Both the position numbers and the translations under genes were made by a program. This document shows, one piece after another, positions 61,709 through 64,000 of a stretch of 64,000 bases of DNA. The DNA is from Caproicibacter sp047833665 (GTDB taxonomy: Bacteria > Bacillota > Clostridia > Oscillospirales > Acutalibacteraceae). Location of the stretch: positions 1,054,001 to 1,118,000 of the forward strand of contig CP181261.1 in the NCBI GenBank assembly GCA_047833665.1, in the 5' to 3' direction. Under the pieces are notes generated by a model. The model saw only the letters and a list, made by a program, of their open reading frames with translations, made no database searches and was not told the origin of the DNA. Each line of letters opens with the position of its first letter. Positions within the stretch are counted from its first letter, which is position 1.

Positions 61709-62671
61709 TTAATTTTTTCTATTGTTTCTCTTGGATAATTTATTTTCCGCTGAATTTTTTTCGGCAGATTGTAAAACAGCCTGCCCGCTCTCTTTGGATT
61801 GCCCCATTTTCTGTTCTTCTGGATTTTTAGGTGGTTCCTGAAACGGCAGGATTGTTTTTTTCACAACCATTCCTTCATATTTCAGCTTAAAATGAACTCG
61901 CCCATAGAATTTGTGTTCACAATGATGGCAATAAAACGGAGCGCGAAAACTTTTGTTACGCAGCTGCCATTTGCCAATCCTGCGCGCACGTCTGCCGCAT
62001 AAATCGCAGCAAAAAGCAAGATGGGACGGTTGTATCTGCGGATGGTTCAAATCGCAAACGGTAACCGTTCGAAATTCCATACGATCATAAAATTCCTCGG
62101 TTTCGGCATCCTGCAGAAAAGATTTTAGCTTTTCCGGATCATAGAGCTTTTGCAGACAGCGCATGGACAACATGCTGTCGTCGAGTGCCCGATGATGATC
62201 CAAATCACTTTCATCTATCTGCAGCAATTCTGCAGCTGTGGTCAGCCCCATTTGTTTCGTTCTGTCGTATAAAAGACAGCGTTCACAATATTCCTGCAAG
62301 TTCACATACTTTTTCAGAAAAGGAATCCGCCTGCTGCCGCAAAAATACCGGTAGTTTTCAATTAAAGTAAGAATGTCCGATGTACCCCAAGTCATCACCA
62401 CAGCATCACCTGCCCACCGCCGGAAACGGCTGACAACCTGCAGAAACTGTGGGCCACCTGCCAAATCCTCATTGGTGATGCTGGTAAGGCTGCTGATTTT
62501 TCCGCTGATTTTTTTCCCCACCTGCGGCCGAATCAGCATCTCGAACGTGTCTAAGATATGAAATTTTTCATCTACCTTGACGGCGCCGCATTCGATAATC
62601 TCATTCATAAATCCTTTGAGACGCTTGCTGTAAGCACCGTTCCATTCCAAATCCAATATGACAAATACCAT
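61709..62671 (-). CDS. DEDDh 3'-5' exonuclease with C-terminal zinc ribbon
   Basis: 320 residues. Exonuclease domain (1-180) of the KapD/RNase T-DnaQ type: ILDLEWN (D and E), TWGTSDILTLIENY (D) and HHRALDDSML (H and D). A zinc ribbon follows at about 215-255 (FCCDLCGRRARRIGKW then FYCHHCEHKF). The C-terminus is charged and disordered. The substrate may be RNA or DNA. Its ATG overlaps the typA stop (TAATG), so the two are coupled. Confidence 0.88.
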   Translation of the reverse strand: MVFVILDLEWNGAYSKRLKGFMNEIIECGAVKVDEKFHILDTFEMLIRPQVGKKISGKISSLTSITNEDLAGGPQFLQVVSRFRRWAGDAVVMTWGTSDILTLIENYRYFCGSRRIPFLKKYVNLQEYCERCLLYDRTKQMGLTTAAELLQIDESDLDHHRALDDSMLSMRCLQKLYDPEKLKSFLQDAETEEFYDRMEFRTVTVCDLNHPQIQPSHLAFCCDLCGRRARRIGKWQLRNKSFRAPFYCHHCEHKFYGRVHFKLKYEGMVVKKTILPFQEPPKNPEEQKMGQSKESGQAVLQSAEKNSAENKLSKRNNRKN

Positions 62672-64000
62672 TATTTTTTCCTTGCGGCTTGTTTCATCCG
62701 TTGTTCCTTGTTCAGGATCATCTTGCGCATCCGAATGCTTTTCGGCGTGACTTCGACCAGTTCGTCATCACGGATAAATTCCAGACACTGTTCTAGGCTC
62801 ATAATACTGGGTGGAGTCAGCTTGAGCGCGTCATCTGAACCGGCTGCCCGGGTATTCGTTGCGTGTTTTTTCTTGCAGACATTAACAACAATATCATCGG
62901 ACTTAGGACTAACCCCGACAATCATACCCTCGTAAACTTCCACGCCCGGCCCGATAAACAGTCTTCCGCGTTCCTGTGCGTAAAACAGCCCGTATCCGGT
63001 CGCTTCACCTGTTTCATGGGCAATTAATGAACCTTGCGGGCGCTGAACAATTTCTCCTTTATACGGCTCATAACCGTCAAACACGCTGTTCATAATCCCG
63101 TTTCCGTTTGTATCCGTCAGGAACTCCTGCCGATAGCCCATTAAACCTCTGGACGGTATTTTAAACTCCAGATGTGTTGTGCCGTTTCCGCGCGCATTCA
63201 TGTTGACCAGTTCCGCTTTGCGGGAACCCAATTTTTCCATAACCGCCCCAACATAATTATCAGGCACTTCTATCATAAGCAGTTCAATCGGTTCGCACTT
63301 TTTTCCGTTAATCGTTTTGTAAATAACCTGCGGCCCGGTCACCTGAAATTCATAATTCTGACGGCGCATTTCCTCAATGAGGATGGAAAGGTGAAGTTCT
63401 CCGCGGCCCGAAACTTTGAAAGTATCCGGGGAATCTGTTTCCTCTACACGCAATGCAACATTCGTTTCTACTTCTTTAAACAGTCGGTCGCGCAAATTGC
63501 GGGACGTTACATATTTTCCTTCCCTGCCGGCAAACGGACTGTTGTTGACCATAAACATCATAGAAACGGTCGGCTCATCGATTTTGACAAACGGAAGCGG
63601 TTCCACATGCTCAGGAGAGCAGACAGTTTCTCCGATATTCAAACCTGTGACTCCGGAAACTGCAACAATATCGCCGAGTCCCGCTTCTTCCACTTCACGG
63701 CGTTTGAGCCCTTCAAACTGGTATAGTTTTGTAATTTTCACATTGCTGGTTGTTCCGTCGCGATGGCACAGCACACCACTGTCGCCAACATGAATATGTC
63801 CGCGTTCTACCCGGCCGATGCCAATTCTGCCAACGTAATCATCATAGTCAATATTAGAAAATAAAATCTGCATTGGGCCATTTGCATCACCGGACGGTGC
63901 CGGGATATTTTTAAGAATGGCGTTGAACAAAGGCTTCATATCGCCTTCGCGGACATTCGGATCTTCAGAAGCATATCCGTCGCGCGCAGAGGCGTAGACA
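62671..64000 (-). CDS. typA: Translational GTPase TypA/BipA (5' end outside window)
   Basis: C-terminal 443 residues of TypA, a ribosome-associated GTPase used under stress. The frame stays open to the right edge, with VYASARDGYASEDP matching the family's GTPase-side segment. Visible: EF-Tu-like domain II (VGRIGIGRVERGHIHVGD), EF-G domains III and V (GRGELHLSILIEEMRR, PSRGLMGYRQEFLTDTNG), and the C-terminal RMRKMILNKEQRMKQAARKK. The G domain with its P-loop lies beyond the window. Confidence 0.97.
   Translation of the reverse strand, partial: VYASARDGYASEDPNVREGDMKPLFNAILKNIPAPSGDANGPMQILFSNIDYDDYVGRIGIGRVERGHIHVGDSGVLCHRDGTTSNVKITKLYQFEGLKRREVEEAGLGDIVAVSGVTGLNIGETVCSPEHVEPLPFVKIDEPTVSMMFMVNNSPFAGREGKYVTSRNLRDRLFKEVETNVALRVEETDSPDTFKVSGRGELHLSILIEEMRRQNYEFQVTGPQVIYKTINGKKCEPIELLMIEVPDNYVGAVMEKLGSRKAELVNMNARGNGTTHLEFKIPSRGLMGYRQEFLTDTNGNGIMNSVFDGYEPYKGEIVQRPQGSLIAHETGEATGYGLFYAQERGRLFIGPGVEVYEGMIVGVSPKSDDIVVNVCKKKHATNTRAAGSDDALKLTPPSIMSLEQCLEFIRDDELVEVTPKSIRMRKMILNKEQRMKQAARKK

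Noticed and set aside
1..64000. CRISPR arrays, prophage blocks and rRNA genes
   Set aside because: No regularly spaced repeats, structural phage genes or rRNA sequence were seen.

Overview
The window comes from the chromosome of an anaerobic, endospore-forming member of the Clostridia. An alpha/beta-type small acid-soluble spore protein, a clostridial-style flavin electron-export locus, a complete sugar PTS, tandem Hsp20 genes under a CIRCE element and dense riboswitch control all fit this. Placement near the Oscillospirales (Ruminococcaceae-like) is an inference from protein flavour only. No phage block, CRISPR array, rRNA operon or antibiotic-resistance gene was seen. The mobile DNA is one intact IS30-family element, one decayed ISL3-family element and one solitary ISL3-like end.

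Layout. Bases 1-9.3 kb are housekeeping on the plus strand: ruvB (partial), glmM, a methyltransferase, ecfA1-ecfA2-ecfT-truA, a DUF5711-like protein, a CvpA-like protein and pgsA. A ClpE-type ATPase (9.4-11.7 kb) precedes a tRNA cluster (Gly, Arg, His, Gln, Lys) whose end carries an exact 207-bp tandem duplication. From 13.1 to 16.2 kb lies a ridA - cysteine desulfidase-like - DAACS transporter cluster. From 16.5 to 21.9 kb lies a glucose-type PTS region: an antiterminator gene flanked by two RAT/terminator switches, then ptsG, ptsH and ptsI. The ptsH product has Arg at position 46 instead of the regulatory Ser. From 22 to 27.5 kb are a Crp-like regulator divergent from a two-gene permease with a fused ferredoxin domain, and a TrmB regulator - TauE exporter - ornithine cyclodeaminase-like operon.

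From 27.8 to 30 kb are small genes: a hypothetical, a SASP, an unknown and a cold-shock gene with a terminator in its leader. The 30.4-37 kb operon is a flavin-based extracellular electron transfer locus: ndh2, dmkB, eetA, eetB, a pplA-like lipoprotein and an ApbE flavin transferase. It is followed by a DUF523 gene, a C39 peptidase, crcB behind a fluoride riboswitch, a tiny Cys/Trp/Arg-rich ORF, gpmA and others. A DEAD-box helicase gene (41.8-43.5 kb) is split by a one-base frame change at an A7 tract.

From 44 to 48 kb is ribD-ribE-ribBA-ribH behind an FMN riboswitch whose core is duplicated in tandem. From 48 to 52.5 kb is thiD-thiC-thiM-(thiamine-binding protein)-thiE, controlled by two tandem TPP riboswitches with terminators plus a third TPP riboswitch inside the operon. 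Thiazole synthesis genes are not in the window. From 52.5 to 58.6 kb are two hsp20 genes, an ABC exporter, a cyclophilin, exoA and a beta-CASP nuclease. From 58.9 to 61.2 kb a PadR-HAAS membrane-protein operon is broken by the IS30 element, and the original 227-residue ORF can be rebuilt exactly from the two halves and a 13-bp target duplication. A DEDDh exonuclease and typA (partial) close the window.

Joint logic. The rib operon supplies the flavin used by ApbE/PplA, and Ndh2 plus DmkB link NADH and a quinone to surface electron export. RidA would detoxify the 2-aminoacrylate produced by the desulfidase next to it. The PTS genes form one sugar uptake and signalling unit. Positions of short sites were counted by hand and may be off by a base or two.
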